Below the pieces are notes generated by a model. It searched no databases and was not told where the DNA came from. It saw nothing but the letters and a program-made list of their open reading frames with translations. From positions 1,054,001 to 1,118,000 of the forward strand of contig NZ_JACRWD010000001.1 of NCBI RefSeq assembly GCF_014306135.1: a stretch of DNA of 64,000 nt, given 5' to 3'. The DNA comes from Paraclostridium hominis (GTDB lineage Bacteria > Bacillota > Clostridia > Peptostreptococcales > Peptostreptococcaceae). Shown here piece by piece: positions 1-7,216 of this stretch (its first letter is position 1; each line of letters starts with the position of its first letter). The position numbers and the translations under genes were made by a program.

Positions 1-117
1 ATTGACACTGAAAATTTGGCTAAGGTTGTAACTCATGCACTAGATTTTAATTTAACTGGTGATATAGCTCATATACAAACTAAAGGTAATGATTCAATAA
101 AAATAACTATAAGTTAG
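1..117 (+). CDS. C-terminal end of an unidentified protein (partial)
   Basis: An open frame runs from the first base of the window to a TAG at 115-117, giving 38 residues that end in KITIS. The start lies outside the window. The fragment has no motif I can assign. Its codon use matches the neighbouring genes, and its open frame is the only one with a credible end before the next ribosome binding site. The family cannot be named from this piece. Confidence 0.45.
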   Translation: MDTENLAKVVTHALDFNLTGDIAHIQTKGNDSIKITIS

Positions 118-218
118 AACTAAGATTTAAAAATTTAAATTCATTTATACCCTTGAATAAATTTATTTTTTCTTATAATATAGTGTAAACATTAAATTAT
201 TATCGAAAGGAATAAGTT

Positions 219-452
219 ATGAAAAATTTAAAAATAAAGCTAACTAGAGATAATTTCAATTTTAGATTTAAACAATATGAAGGTACATATTTCTTTGGTG
301 ATGTAAATGAAGAAAATCTGGTTGTAAAGTATAAGATAACTAAAGATGATAAAGGATTAGAGTTAAAGGAATTTGGAAATACCCATATAAAAGATAATAT
401 GTTATATATACCACAAATAGAAGCTTACATAGATTTAAATAGTATAAAATAA
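219..452 (+). CDS. Small hypothetical protein, 77 aa
   Basis: The 77-residue product starts with ATG 8 bases after a GAAAGGA ribosome binding site and is followed by a strong terminator. It is rich in lysine, asparagine and aromatic residues, and has no signal peptide or membrane segment, so it is probably cytoplasmic. Alternating polar and hydrophobic residues suggest a small beta-rich fold. I do not recognise the family. It is a single-gene unit between the partial gene and a convergent small membrane gene. Confidence 0.6.
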   Translation: MKNLKIKLTRDNFNFRFKQYEGTYFFGDVNEENLVVKYKITKDDKGLELKEFGNTHIKDNMLYIPQIEAYIDLNSIK

Positions 453-489
453 TCACTTTTAACACATATAAGTTTTCAATTATAAATAA

Positions 490-526
490 ATTACCATCGT
501 AAATTTTTTTACGATGGTAATTTTTA
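490..526. terminator. Bidirectional intrinsic terminator
   Basis: An 11-bp perfect stem (TTACCATCGTA with its complement) surrounds a T/A loop and is flanked by T-runs in both directions. It ends the 77-aa gene on the plus strand and the 50-aa gene on the minus strand. Confidence 0.85.
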
Positions 527-529
527 TAT

Positions 530-682
530 TTAAATATGTATTAATAAATTATATAAAAATAATATGCAAAGTCCTATCAAAGCAATTCTAAACAACATTC
601 CTCCAATAAATCTAATACATTTTATAATTATTCCAATAGCTACTATAGCAACTAATATCTTAAATAATAAATCTAAATTCAT
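530..682 (-). CDS. Small hydrophobic membrane protein, 50 aa
   Basis: This short minus-strand gene starts with ATG at 682 and stops with TAA at 530-532. An AGGAGGA ribosome binding site sits 5 bases upstream of the start. The product begins MNLDLLFKIL. It is almost entirely hydrophobic, with two predicted membrane helices (about residues 5-21 and 31-48) joined by a basic turn containing KCIRF. The gene ends at a terminator shared with the convergent plus-strand gene. No function is recognised. The strong ribosome binding site, compact helices and clean boundaries support a real gene. Confidence 0.65.
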   Translation of the reverse strand: MNLDLLFKILVAIVAIGIIIKCIRFIGGMLFRIALIGLCILFLYNLLIHI

Positions 683-733
683 AATAATCCTCCTACTAAT
701 ACTATATAAGATTATACCAAAATATCAATAAAA

Positions 734-776
734 AATACCTATATACAAACTTTAACTAATATAATATATAGGTATT
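734..776. repeat. 12-bp perfect inverted repeat between divergent genes
   Basis: AATACCTATATA at 734-745 is matched by its exact complement at 765-776, with a 19-base spacer. It lies between the 50-aa gene (minus) and the TPR gene (plus). On the minus strand it is followed by a T-run, so it could form a hairpin in the leader of the small gene. It could equally be an operator for the TPR gene. Confidence 0.5.
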
Positions 777-828
777 ATGGTAAAATATTGTATAAGTATA
801 AATTTTAAAGGTAGGTATGGAGTAGCTT

Positions 829-2724
829 ATGAATAATATTAAATTTTCAATAAAAAAAATTAAAAATATACCAACAGACCCTAAGGTTTTATATACTAAG
901 GCAAATTTCTATATTAAATTAGGAAAACTAAATGAAGCTATCGAGTTACTAACTCAAGCTTCTGTAAGTGATTATAATAAAGCTCAATATAATTTAGCTA
1001 AAATATATAAAGATGAAGGTAATCTTGAAGAATCTGAAAAATGGTTTAAGACAGCTTTTAAAAACGGGATAGAAGAAGCTGCTTATGACTTAGGTAATAT
1101 GTATTATAAGCTAAATGCTTATGAATATTCTATATACTGGTATGAAAAAGTAGCTATATTAGGGCATTTAAAAGCACAAAACAATTTAGGTGTAGTGCAC
1201 TATAAACTAGGAGATTATAATAGATCTTTAAAATGGTTAAAGGAAGCTAGTGAAGGTAAACTATCAGATGCATTTTATAATTTAGGGATATTATATGAGA
1301 CTCTAAATGATTGTGATAAAGCTTTTGATAGTTATAAAAGAGGAGCTATATTAGGAAATACTTATGCAAAATATAATCTAGCTTTAATTTATCAAGAACA
1401 TGATGATTATAAGGAAGCTATATCTTACTACAAGCAACTATATAAAATAGGATATGAAAAAGCATGTTTTAATTTAGGGCTATTACTAGAAGAGGATAAT
1501 GATTTAGATGAAGCTAAAATTTATTATAAAAAAGGTGCAGAAAAAGGAAATATAGATTGCAATTACAGATTGGCTTATATATATGATGAACAAGAGCATT
1601 ATGAAGATGCTATAAAATATTATAAAAATGCTTATGAAAAAAATAATAAGTTAGCAGGTTATAAATTAGCAAATATATACAATAAAGATAGTAATTTAGA
1701 AGAAGCTAAGAAATACTATAAAGAAGCATCAGAAAATAATATAATTCAGGCTACAAATAACTTAGCTGGAATTTTATTTGAAGAGAAGAATTATGAAGAA
1801 GCTATAAAATTATATGAAAAAGCTATAGAAGGTGGCATAATTGAAGCCATAGAAAATATGGGAGATTTATATGCTCAAACTAATGAACTAGACAAAGCTA
1901 TAAAATATTATTTAAAAATAGATGATTTTTTATCGGTACAAATTAAATTAGCGAATATATACGAGGATTTAAAAGATTATGATAATGCTATAAAATTTTA
2001 TAAAAAAGCATCTGACAATAATGACGTAGAATCATTGTATAGGTTAGGTGTTATATATGAAAATTTAGAAAACTATGAAGAAGCTAGTAATTTCTATGAA
2101 AAAGCAGTTAATAATGAACATATAAATGCTAGAATACATTTAGGAAAAATTGCTTTTGAAAATGAAGATTATGAACTTGCTAAAAAGATGTTTGAAGTTC
2201 CTGCAAATGAAGATAATATCTATTCACAGCATATGTTAGGTATAATATATAGTATTTATTATAAAGATTATGTAAGTGCTAAGTACTGGTATGAAAAGCC
2301 AAGATTAAAAGAATGTATAGAATCAATATTTAACTTAGGACAATTAAGTTTAAAGTTAAATGAAGATTTAGAGGCTGAGAAATATTTTAAAGAAGGTGCT
2401 AAGCTTGGAAATAAAAAATGCCAGTATATGTTAGCAAGCTTATATTATAAAAAGAGTTATGAGACTTATGAAAAATTAGCAGATGAAGACTATGATAACA
2501 GTAAAGAAGTATTTGATAAGTTACCAGAACTAATTTTAAATTTTGATCAAATACTACTTACTCCTTTTGAAGTTATAGATAATAAATTAGAAGAGGAAGA
2601 TGAGTATGTTCCAAAGTATATATTATATATAGATGAAAATTTAAGTAATCTATATGAAGAAAAATTACATAACATGATTGTAGATGGATTTTTAGAATTT
2701 AATGTTGATAATATAACTAAATAA
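829..2724 (+). CDS. Large TPR/Sel1-like repeat protein
   Basis: The 631-residue protein has no signal peptide or membrane helix and consists of about fifteen tandem helical repeats of 34-36 residues between residue 15 and about 565. The repeat core is visible as A.YNLA.IY and Y.EAI.YY.KA, the TPR/Sel1 consensus. An acidic C-terminal segment of about 60 residues follows. Such solenoids are protein-interaction scaffolds. The family does not identify a partner. A GGAG ribosome binding site sits 6 bases before the ATG. The protein is probably cytosolic. The gene is followed by galM after only 21 bases, so the two may be co-transcribed. Confidence 0.85.
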   Translation: MNNIKFSIKKIKNIPTDPKVLYTKANFYIKLGKLNEAIELLTQASVSDYNKAQYNLAKIYKDEGNLEESEKWFKTAFKNGIEEAAYDLGNMYYKLNAYEYSIYWYEKVAILGHLKAQNNLGVVHYKLGDYNRSLKWLKEASEGKLSDAFYNLGILYETLNDCDKAFDSYKRGAILGNTYAKYNLALIYQEHDDYKEAISYYKQLYKIGYEKACFNLGLLLEEDNDLDEAKIYYKKGAEKGNIDCNYRLAYIYDEQEHYEDAIKYYKNAYEKNNKLAGYKLANIYNKDSNLEEAKKYYKEASENNIIQATNNLAGILFEEKNYEEAIKLYEKAIEGGIIEAIENMGDLYAQTNELDKAIKYYLKIDDFLSVQIKLANIYEDLKDYDNAIKFYKKASDNNDVESLYRLGVIYENLENYEEASNFYEKAVNNEHINARIHLGKIAFENEDYELAKKMFEVPANEDNIYSQHMLGIIYSIYYKDYVSAKYWYEKPRLKECIESIFNLGQLSLKLNEDLEAEKYFKEGAKLGNKKCQYMLASLYYKKSYETYEKLADEDYDNSKEVFDKLPELILNFDQILLTPFEVIDNKLEEEDEYVPKYILYIDENLSNLYEEKLHNMIVDGFLEFNVDNITK

Positions 2725-2731
2725 TTTATTT

Positions 2732-2748
2732 AGGGGGGGATAACTATA
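2732..2748 (+). promoter_or_regulatory. galM ribosome binding site and ATA start
   Basis: A run of seven G residues after an A forms a strong Shine-Dalgarno sequence. ATA lies 6 bases downstream at 2746-2748, and no ATG, GTG, TTG or CTG occurs in frame until 2908. The in-frame stop at 2731-2733 excludes an earlier start. Confidence 0.6.
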
Positions 2749-3795
2749 GAGGTTTATAAAGAGTTTGTATTAAAATACAAAGAATCAGATATATATTTAT
2801 ATACAATTAAAAATGATAACGAAATAAGTATATCTGTTCTTAATTACGGAGGAATAATAACTAGAATATTAACTCCTGATAAAAATAAAAAATTTGAAAA
2901 CATAGTAGTGGGATTTAAAGATATTAAGGATTATATAAAAAATCCATCTTATTTTGGAGCTATAATAGGAAGAACAGCAGGTAGAATATATAAAGGTGAA
3001 TTTAAATTAAACAAAAATACGTATATACTATCTAAAAACTATGAAAATAATCAAGGACATGGAGGAAATATAGGGTTTGATAAAAAAGTATGGGATTTAA
3101 ATGTTGTAAAATATAAGGATAAAATTTCTTTACAACTTAAATCTAAAAGTTATCATATGGAAGAAGGATATCCAGGTAATTTAGATATGGTGGTTACTTA
3201 TACACTAGATAACAATAATAATTTAAGTATAGTTTACGAAGCTACTAGTGATGAAGATACTTTAGTTAACATGACTAATCATACATACTTTAATTTAAGT
3301 GGAAACTTAAAAAATCCTATAACAAATCAAATTTTAAAAATTGACAGTGATTATATATTAGAAATAGATGAAACAGGAGTTCCAACAGGTAAACAACTTG
3401 ATGTATCTAATACCCCTTTTGATTTTAGAAAAATAACTAAAATAGGGGATAGGATAGATTCTAATCATAACCAAATAAAGTTAGCAAATGGCTATGATCA
3501 TCCTTTTGTATTAAAAGACAATAAAACACAAGATATTATATGTATGAAAGATATTGATTCAGGAAGGTATATGAAAATAACAACAAATCAAAATTATGTA
3601 GTTATATATAGTATGAATTTTACTAATGGAGAACTTTTATATAATAATACTAAAAATAATACAAGGTATGGAATTTGTTTTGAAACTCAAAATCCTCCAA
3701 TAGGATATAACCAAACTTTTTTAAAAAATTCTATTCTAAAAAAAGGTGAAAAATATATACAAACTACTAATTATAAATTTGGATTAACAAAATAA
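2746..3795 (+). CDS. galM: Aldose 1-epimerase (galactose mutarotase), apparent AUA start
   Basis: GalM interconverts the alpha and beta anomers of aldoses in galactose use. The protein shows the family signatures GRTAGRIYKGEF, HGGNIGF, the catalytic histidine in NMTNHTYFNLSG and the catalytic glutamate in FETQNPP. The first ATG/GTG/TTG codon in this frame is a GTG at 2908, which would delete about 54 residues of the conserved N-terminal beta region (readable as VLNYGGIITRILTPD). The frame is open back to a TAG at 2731. The only start-like codon placed correctly (6 bases) after the AGGGGGGG ribosome binding site at 2732-2739 is ATA at 2746. That gives 349 residues, the usual GalM length. Either AUA is used, or this copy has lost its ATG. 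Confidence 0.85.
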   Translation: MEVYKEFVLKYKESDIYLYTIKNDNEISISVLNYGGIITRILTPDKNKKFENIVVGFKDIKDYIKNPSYFGAIIGRTAGRIYKGEFKLNKNTYILSKNYENNQGHGGNIGFDKKVWDLNVVKYKDKISLQLKSKSYHMEEGYPGNLDMVVTYTLDNNNNLSIVYEATSDEDTLVNMTNHTYFNLSGNLKNPITNQILKIDSDYILEIDETGVPTGKQLDVSNTPFDFRKITKIGDRIDSNHNQIKLANGYDHPFVLKDNKTQDIICMKDIDSGRYMKITTNQNYVVIYSMNFTNGELLYNNTKNNTRYGICFETQNPPIGYNQTFLKNSILKKGEKYIQTTNYKFGLTK

Positions 3796-3800
3796 TGCAT

Positions 3801-3840
3801 AAAAAAGGTTATAAGAACATATGTTCTTATAGCCTTTTTT
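3801..3840. terminator. Bidirectional terminator between galM and mntP
   Basis: Two arms of about 20 bases (AAAAAAGG..ATAAGAACAT and its complement) pair with one mismatch position. A- and T-tracts at the ends serve both strands. Confidence 0.9.
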
Positions 3841-3858
3841 ATGCATTTATACAGATTT

Positions 3859-4479
3859 TTACTTAAATAAATCAAATAAAAATCCAGTATGTTCATTAAA
3901 AATGTTAAATCCTATAATTATGAGTATCACGCCACCTACAATTCCTGCATAATCTTTTAGCTTATAACCTATTTTATTTCCTATTAAAACACCTATAAAA
4001 CACATTATAAATGTTATAACAGCTATTGTGATAACAACTGGTGTTATATTAATGCTTAAAAATGCAAAACTAACTCCAACAGCAAGTGCATCTATACTAG
4101 TAGCTATAGATAAAGCAATTAAATCTTTCATATTAATATCATGATTAATAGATTTGTCTACGTCCATTGCAATTTCCAAATTATCATTGCTATTGTGTTC
4201 TTTACTATCTTTTATAGATTCATAAATCATCTTGATTCCTAAAAATGAAAGTAGAATTAGTGCTATCCAGTGATCAAAAGCCTTTATGTATCCTTCAAAT
4301 TTTATACCAAGTGACCATCCGATTAAAGGCATCCCACCTTGAAATAATCCAAAGAAAAATGCAATCTTAAATGCAGTTTTTTTAGTTATATTTTTTATTG
4401 TTATACCTTTTGTTACCGATACTGCAAATGCATCCATAGATAGAGCAAATGAAGTTAATAAAATTGATACTAAACTCAT
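3859..4479 (-). CDS. mntP: Manganese efflux pump MntP
   Basis: MntP exports excess Mn2+ across the cytoplasmic membrane. The 206-residue protein has six predicted membrane helices in two related halves, each with the characteristic acidic motif: SMDAFAVSVTKG near residue 15 and SIDALAVGVSFA near residue 130. A hydrophilic loop of about 30 residues separates the halves. An AGGAGGA ribosome binding site precedes the ATG. The upstream leader contains a yybP-ykoY manganese riboswitch followed by a terminator, which matches the function well. MntP is usually about 190 residues, and the extra length here is in the central loop. Confidence 0.93.
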   Translation of the reverse strand: MSLVSILLTSFALSMDAFAVSVTKGITIKNITKKTAFKIAFFFGLFQGGMPLIGWSLGIKFEGYIKAFDHWIALILLSFLGIKMIYESIKDSKEHNSNDNLEIAMDVDKSINHDINMKDLIALSIATSIDALAVGVSFAFLSINITPVVITIAVITFIMCFIGVLIGNKIGYKLKDYAGIVGGVILIIIGFNIFNEHTGFLFDLFK

Positions 4480-4513
4480 AAATTTATTCCTCCTTAACTT
4501 TTTTTAATATGCA

Positions 4514-4562
4514 CAAAAAAAACGAGACTTATACACGAAATAAATCGTGTATGAGTCTCGCT
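4514..4562 (-). terminator. Riboswitch-controlled terminator upstream of mntP
   Basis: On the minus strand a 16-bp stem (bases 4523-4560) with a 6-base loop is followed by a run of eight to nine U residues. It lies between the aptamer and the mntP start codon. Its 5' arm includes GCGAG at 4557-4561, which can instead pair with CTTGCT at 4642-4647 in the aptamer closing stem. Confidence 0.85.
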
Positions 4563-4650
4563 ATTTAAGATTAGACCAGACTTTAGATAGTCATTATGTT
4601 GATCTAATCACACATTTTGTGCTAGCTACTCCCTCAACAAGAGCAAGTAA
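4557..4650 (-). promoter_or_regulatory. yybP-ykoY manganese riboswitch aptamer
   Basis: Read on the minus strand, this leader has the two conserved loop segments of the yybP-ykoY class: GGGAGUAGC (plus-strand 4625-4633) and AUCAACAUAA. Between and around them are short helices, including GAUUAGA/UCUAAUC. The class binds Mn2+ and turns on manganese exporters. The closing helix CUUGCU/AGCGAG shares bases with the terminator stem, so ligand binding should favour read-through into mntP. The assignment rests on recognised sequence signatures. A covariance-model search would settle it. Confidence 0.75.
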
Positions 4651-4728
4651 AGTTTATTCAATTCCTTTAACATTTTACATAATATAGAAATTTATGTCAA
4701 TGTCTAGTTTATACAATTTTAAATAAAT

Positions 4729-4855
4729 GAAGAGCACCCAAATAGGTACTCTTCTATCTAAATTAGATTTGGCAGGGCAGCTTTATCCTGCATCTCTCAT
4801 CATTACTTAAATCCTAAGTAGAGCATTGGAGCCTTTCCAACTTCAAATCTAACTA
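4729..4855 (-). ncRNA. Unassigned structured RNA candidate with terminator-like hairpin
   Basis: A 9-bp closing stem (4844-4852 with 4763-4771) encloses three hairpins: TTGG/CCAA at 4826-4840, CTCT-ACTTA/TAAGT-AGAG at 4794-4823, and GCAGG/CCTGC at 4772-4791. The first and third loops can pair (GGCU with AGCU). On the minus strand a 10-bp hairpin with two G-U pairs (4729-4754) follows and resembles an expression platform, although its U-run is weak. The element lies just upstream of the manganese riboswitch. I could not match it to a riboswitch class I know. The plus-strand orientation cannot be excluded. Confidence 0.5.
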
Positions 4856-5160
4856 ATAGTATTATTTACTGAAATAATTTTTTTATACTATAAATAAGTA
4901 ACATATTAAATAAAAAATACATAATATTTATTAAGATTAAATATTTAACTATTAAAAATACTCACTACATTAAATTTTAGCTTCTAAGTTATCTTAATTA
5001 ATGTAGATAAAACCCATAAATTCATCAGAAGTAGAATGAGTATAAAAATAGTATTTATCTTAGGAGATGTGCTTAATTTATATTTAAGTCATCTCCTTAA
5101 TTTTTGTCTATTTTTATAAATTTGTACATATATATTATTAAAATACAATTAAGGAGGTTA
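4856..5160. other. Non-coding stretch with a pseudoknot-like fold and a terminator
   Basis: No credible gene lies here. ATACTCA (4958-4964) can pair with TGAGTAT (5037-5043). Directly inside, CTACATTAA (4965-4973) pairs with TTAATGTAG (4998-5006). The loop of that inner stem contains CTTCT (4981-4985), complementary to AGAAG at 5027-5031, which would give an H-type pseudoknot. A terminator-like hairpin follows at 5060-5106, ahead of the MotA-like gene. The sequence is AT-rich, so chance pairing is possible. Confidence 0.4.
5060..5106 (+). terminator. Terminator-like hairpin upstream of the motor operon
   Basis: TTAGGAGAT at 5060-5068 pairs with ATCTCCTTA (one G-U), an inner CTTAA/TTAAG stem lies inside it, and a short T-run follows at 5101-5105. 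It sits about 55 bases before the MotA-like start codon, so it either ends an upstream RNA or attenuates the operon. Confidence 0.6.
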
Positions 5161-5162
5161 AT

Positions 5163-6518
5163 ATGGTCAATATAATAATTAATTTATTTGCATCTATATT
5201 TACAAATCCTATAACATTAATCTTTATAGGTATAACATTATTATATTCAGTACTAAATATAATTAAAAATAATAATATTTATAGCTTTATAAATGAGAAG
5301 CTAAAAGAACTGAACTTAAATCAAGAGGAAAGTAGCATATTAAAAATAGCTAATAGTAAATATGAAAATTATAAAGCATCGTATCCTTACTCACAAATAA
5401 ATATGAATACATTTGTTGAAGAGGTAATATCTGATTTTTCAAAAGATAAGAAAATAATAATAGACGAGATAAAAGCAATTAAGCATTCACCATCACTTTG
5501 TATTTTATTAGGGGTTTTAGGTACATTTGTAGGTCTTACTATAACTCTTGCAAGTATTGATAAAAGTGATATAGTTAATTCAATGACATTAGCTATAGGA
5601 AGTATGCAAATAGCCTTTGCTACTAGTATAGTGGGTATAATATGCTCTATACTTATTAATTCATATATAAAATTTAAAAACTGTGAAAATGTATTACTTC
5701 AATTAATGCTTAAGTTAGAAAATATAATGACAGTTAAATCTAGTAATGATAAAGGAGAAGTACTAGAATCTAAGCTTAATGAAATAAAAGTTTGTATAAA
5801 AGATATAAGTAAAGCTATAAGTGCCATAGAAAGGTTTGATAAAATATCTAAAGATTTACATGATTTTAATGATGATTTTATATCTTCTATAGAAAAGCTA
5901 GGAATAATGTTAAATGGATCTCATGATTCTATAAAGAATTTTGATCAAAGTGTAAGAAAATTAGATAAGCAATTTAGTATACTTAATTTAAAATTTGTTA
6001 AGCTATTTGATACATATGAGTCTCAAAGTGAAATTTACAATGAAATTATTTTAAATATAAAAGAATCATCTAATTATATTAAATCTGTAAATCAAAGTCA
6101 AATTACTATAAAAGAATATATAAGAGATGTTAATGCAGGTTTTGCTTTATATGAAAGAAATATACAAGATCTTATGATGAAATTAATATCTCATGAAAAT
6201 AATTTACTTTTAAAACAGAAGAATATGAACGAAGTTAATACTAATTTAAAAGATGATATAAAAATTCTAACTAAGACTATTGATGAACAAGCTAAGTCAA
6301 TAACAAGTCAATTAGAACTTGTATTTAAGTATATAGACCTATACAAAGAAGCTTTAGATATTTCAAAATCATTAGAAGCTAACAAAACTTATCAATATGA
6401 TAATACAAATGAAGCAGATCAATCAAATGAATTAGAAAATCCCAACCAAACTTTTGATTTAGATGAGTTAGATGAAGAGGAATTAGATCAAGTTGAGGAA
6501 TTAAGATATGATAAATAA
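5163..6518 (+). CDS. MotA/TolQ/ExbB-family proton channel with long cytoplasmic coiled-coil tail (ZorA-like)
   Basis: The 451-residue protein has three predicted membrane helices (about 16-35, 110-131 and 145-168). The last two carry the MotA/TolQ/ExbB signature: SPSLCILLGVLGTFVGL followed by MQIAFATSIVGI. A cytoplasmic helical or coiled-coil region of about 270 residues follows, ending in a very acidic tail. In this superfamily five A-type subunits surround two B-type subunits and use ion flow to do mechanical work. Topology and tail resemble ZorA of Zorya anti-phage systems more than flagellar MotA, but the tail is shorter than in typical ZorA. An AAGGAGG site precedes the ATG. The 3' end overlaps the B-type partner by 11 bases. 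Confidence 0.82.
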   Translation: MVNIIINLFASIFTNPITLIFIGITLLYSVLNIIKNNNIYSFINEKLKELNLNQEESSILKIANSKYENYKASYPYSQINMNTFVEEVISDFSKDKKIIIDEIKAIKHSPSLCILLGVLGTFVGLTITLASIDKSDIVNSMTLAIGSMQIAFATSIVGIICSILINSYIKFKNCENVLLQLMLKLENIMTVKSSNDKGEVLESKLNEIKVCIKDISKAISAIERFDKISKDLHDFNDDFISSIEKLGIMLNGSHDSIKNFDQSVRKLDKQFSILNLKFVKLFDTYESQSEIYNEIILNIKESSNYIKSVNQSQITIKEYIRDVNAGFALYERNIQDLMMKLISHENNLLLKQKNMNEVNTNLKDDIKILTKTIDEQAKSITSQLELVFKYIDLYKEALDISKSLEANKTYQYDNTNEADQSNELENPNQTFDLDELDEEELDQVEELRYDK

Positions 6519-7131
6519 ATATAAAAGAACTGTAAATAAAGAAGAAGAACATAGCAATTTTTGGCCTACTTTTACAGATTTATTAGCAACTGTTTTAATG
6601 GTTGTTATAATGCTTTTAATTAGTTCTGAAAGTATGGTTGGTGGGGTAGAACAAGGTATTGCCAATAGTATTAATGAGTCAGTAAAAACAACCTTAAAAG
6701 AAAATGGAATTCCGGTAGAGATTGATAAGGAAAGTGGAGAAGTAACATTTGGAGAAACAGCTTTATTTGATACAGATAGCTATGAGTTAAAACCAGAAGC
6801 TAAAGAAATATTAAAAATATTTGTTCCAAAGTATGTTGAAACTATATATAAGGACTATGGAGACTACATATCTAAGATAGTTGTAGAAGGTCATACAGAT
6901 GATGTAGGTACATATATATATAATCTTGATTTATCACAAAGAAGAGCTTTTAGTGTAGTTAATTATATTGTTGGAGAAGAAATAGGGGATTATAGATATA
7001 AAGATAAGCTAACCAATGATATAATAGCTGTAGGTAGATCTAAAGCTGAACTAATAGAAAGTAAAAATGGAAGTATAGATAGAAATAAATCTAGAAGAGT
7101 AGAAATAAAATATGAAGTTAATGTTAATTAA
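6508..7131 (+). CDS. MotB/OmpA-domain stator protein (ZorB-like)
   Basis: The 207-residue partner of the preceding channel has one N-terminal membrane helix (about 22-40) beginning FWPTFTDLLATVLMVV. Aspartate 24 matches the ion-accepting residue of MotB and ZorB. The C-terminal half (about 70-205) is an OmpA-like peptidoglycan-binding domain with VEGHTDDVGTYIYNLDLSQRR and a final RNKSRRVEIKY. It should anchor the complex in the cell wall. No flagellar or chemotaxis gene is nearby. ZorC, ZorD or ZorE partners are also absent from the flanks visible here, so the complex is an orphan motor of unknown output. Confidence 0.82.
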   Translation: MINKYKRTVNKEEEHSNFWPTFTDLLATVLMVVIMLLISSESMVGGVEQGIANSINESVKTTLKENGIPVEIDKESGEVTFGETALFDTDSYELKPEAKEILKIFVPKYVETIYKDYGDYISKIVVEGHTDDVGTYIYNLDLSQRRAFSVVNYIVGEEIGDYRYKDKLTNDIIAVGRSKAELIESKNGSIDRNKSRRVEIKYEVNVN

Positions 7132-7159
7132 ACTCCGAATGTATGTTTGGAGTTTTTTT
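7131..7159 (+). terminator. Terminator after the motor operon
   Basis: AACTCC (7131-7136) pairs with GGAGTT (7149-7154), and a T-run of seven bases follows. Confidence 0.8.
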
Positions 7160-7187
7160 GTATTTAATACCAAATACATGGTATAAT
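7158..7187 (+). promoter_or_regulatory. Promoter with overlapping palindrome before the 199-aa gene
   Basis: A TTGTAT -35 and an extended TATAAT -10 (7182-7187, preceded by TGG) are spaced 18 bases apart. ATACCA-N6-TGGTAT (7167-7184) is a perfect inverted repeat across the spacer and -10, a typical operator position. The downstream gene encodes a likely DNA-binding protein, so autoregulation is plausible. Confidence 0.5.
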
Positions 7188-7216
7188 TTATATTGATTAG
7201 TTTGGAGGGATGAAAA

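Noticed and set aside
4729..4855. M-box, SAM, lysine or cobalamin riboswitch
   Set aside because: None of the conserved core sequences I know for these classes is present, so the element is left unassigned.
5122..5149. Promoter TTGTAC-16-TACAAT before the motor operon
   Set aside because: Its start point would fall on or after the ribosome binding site, leaving no usable leader.
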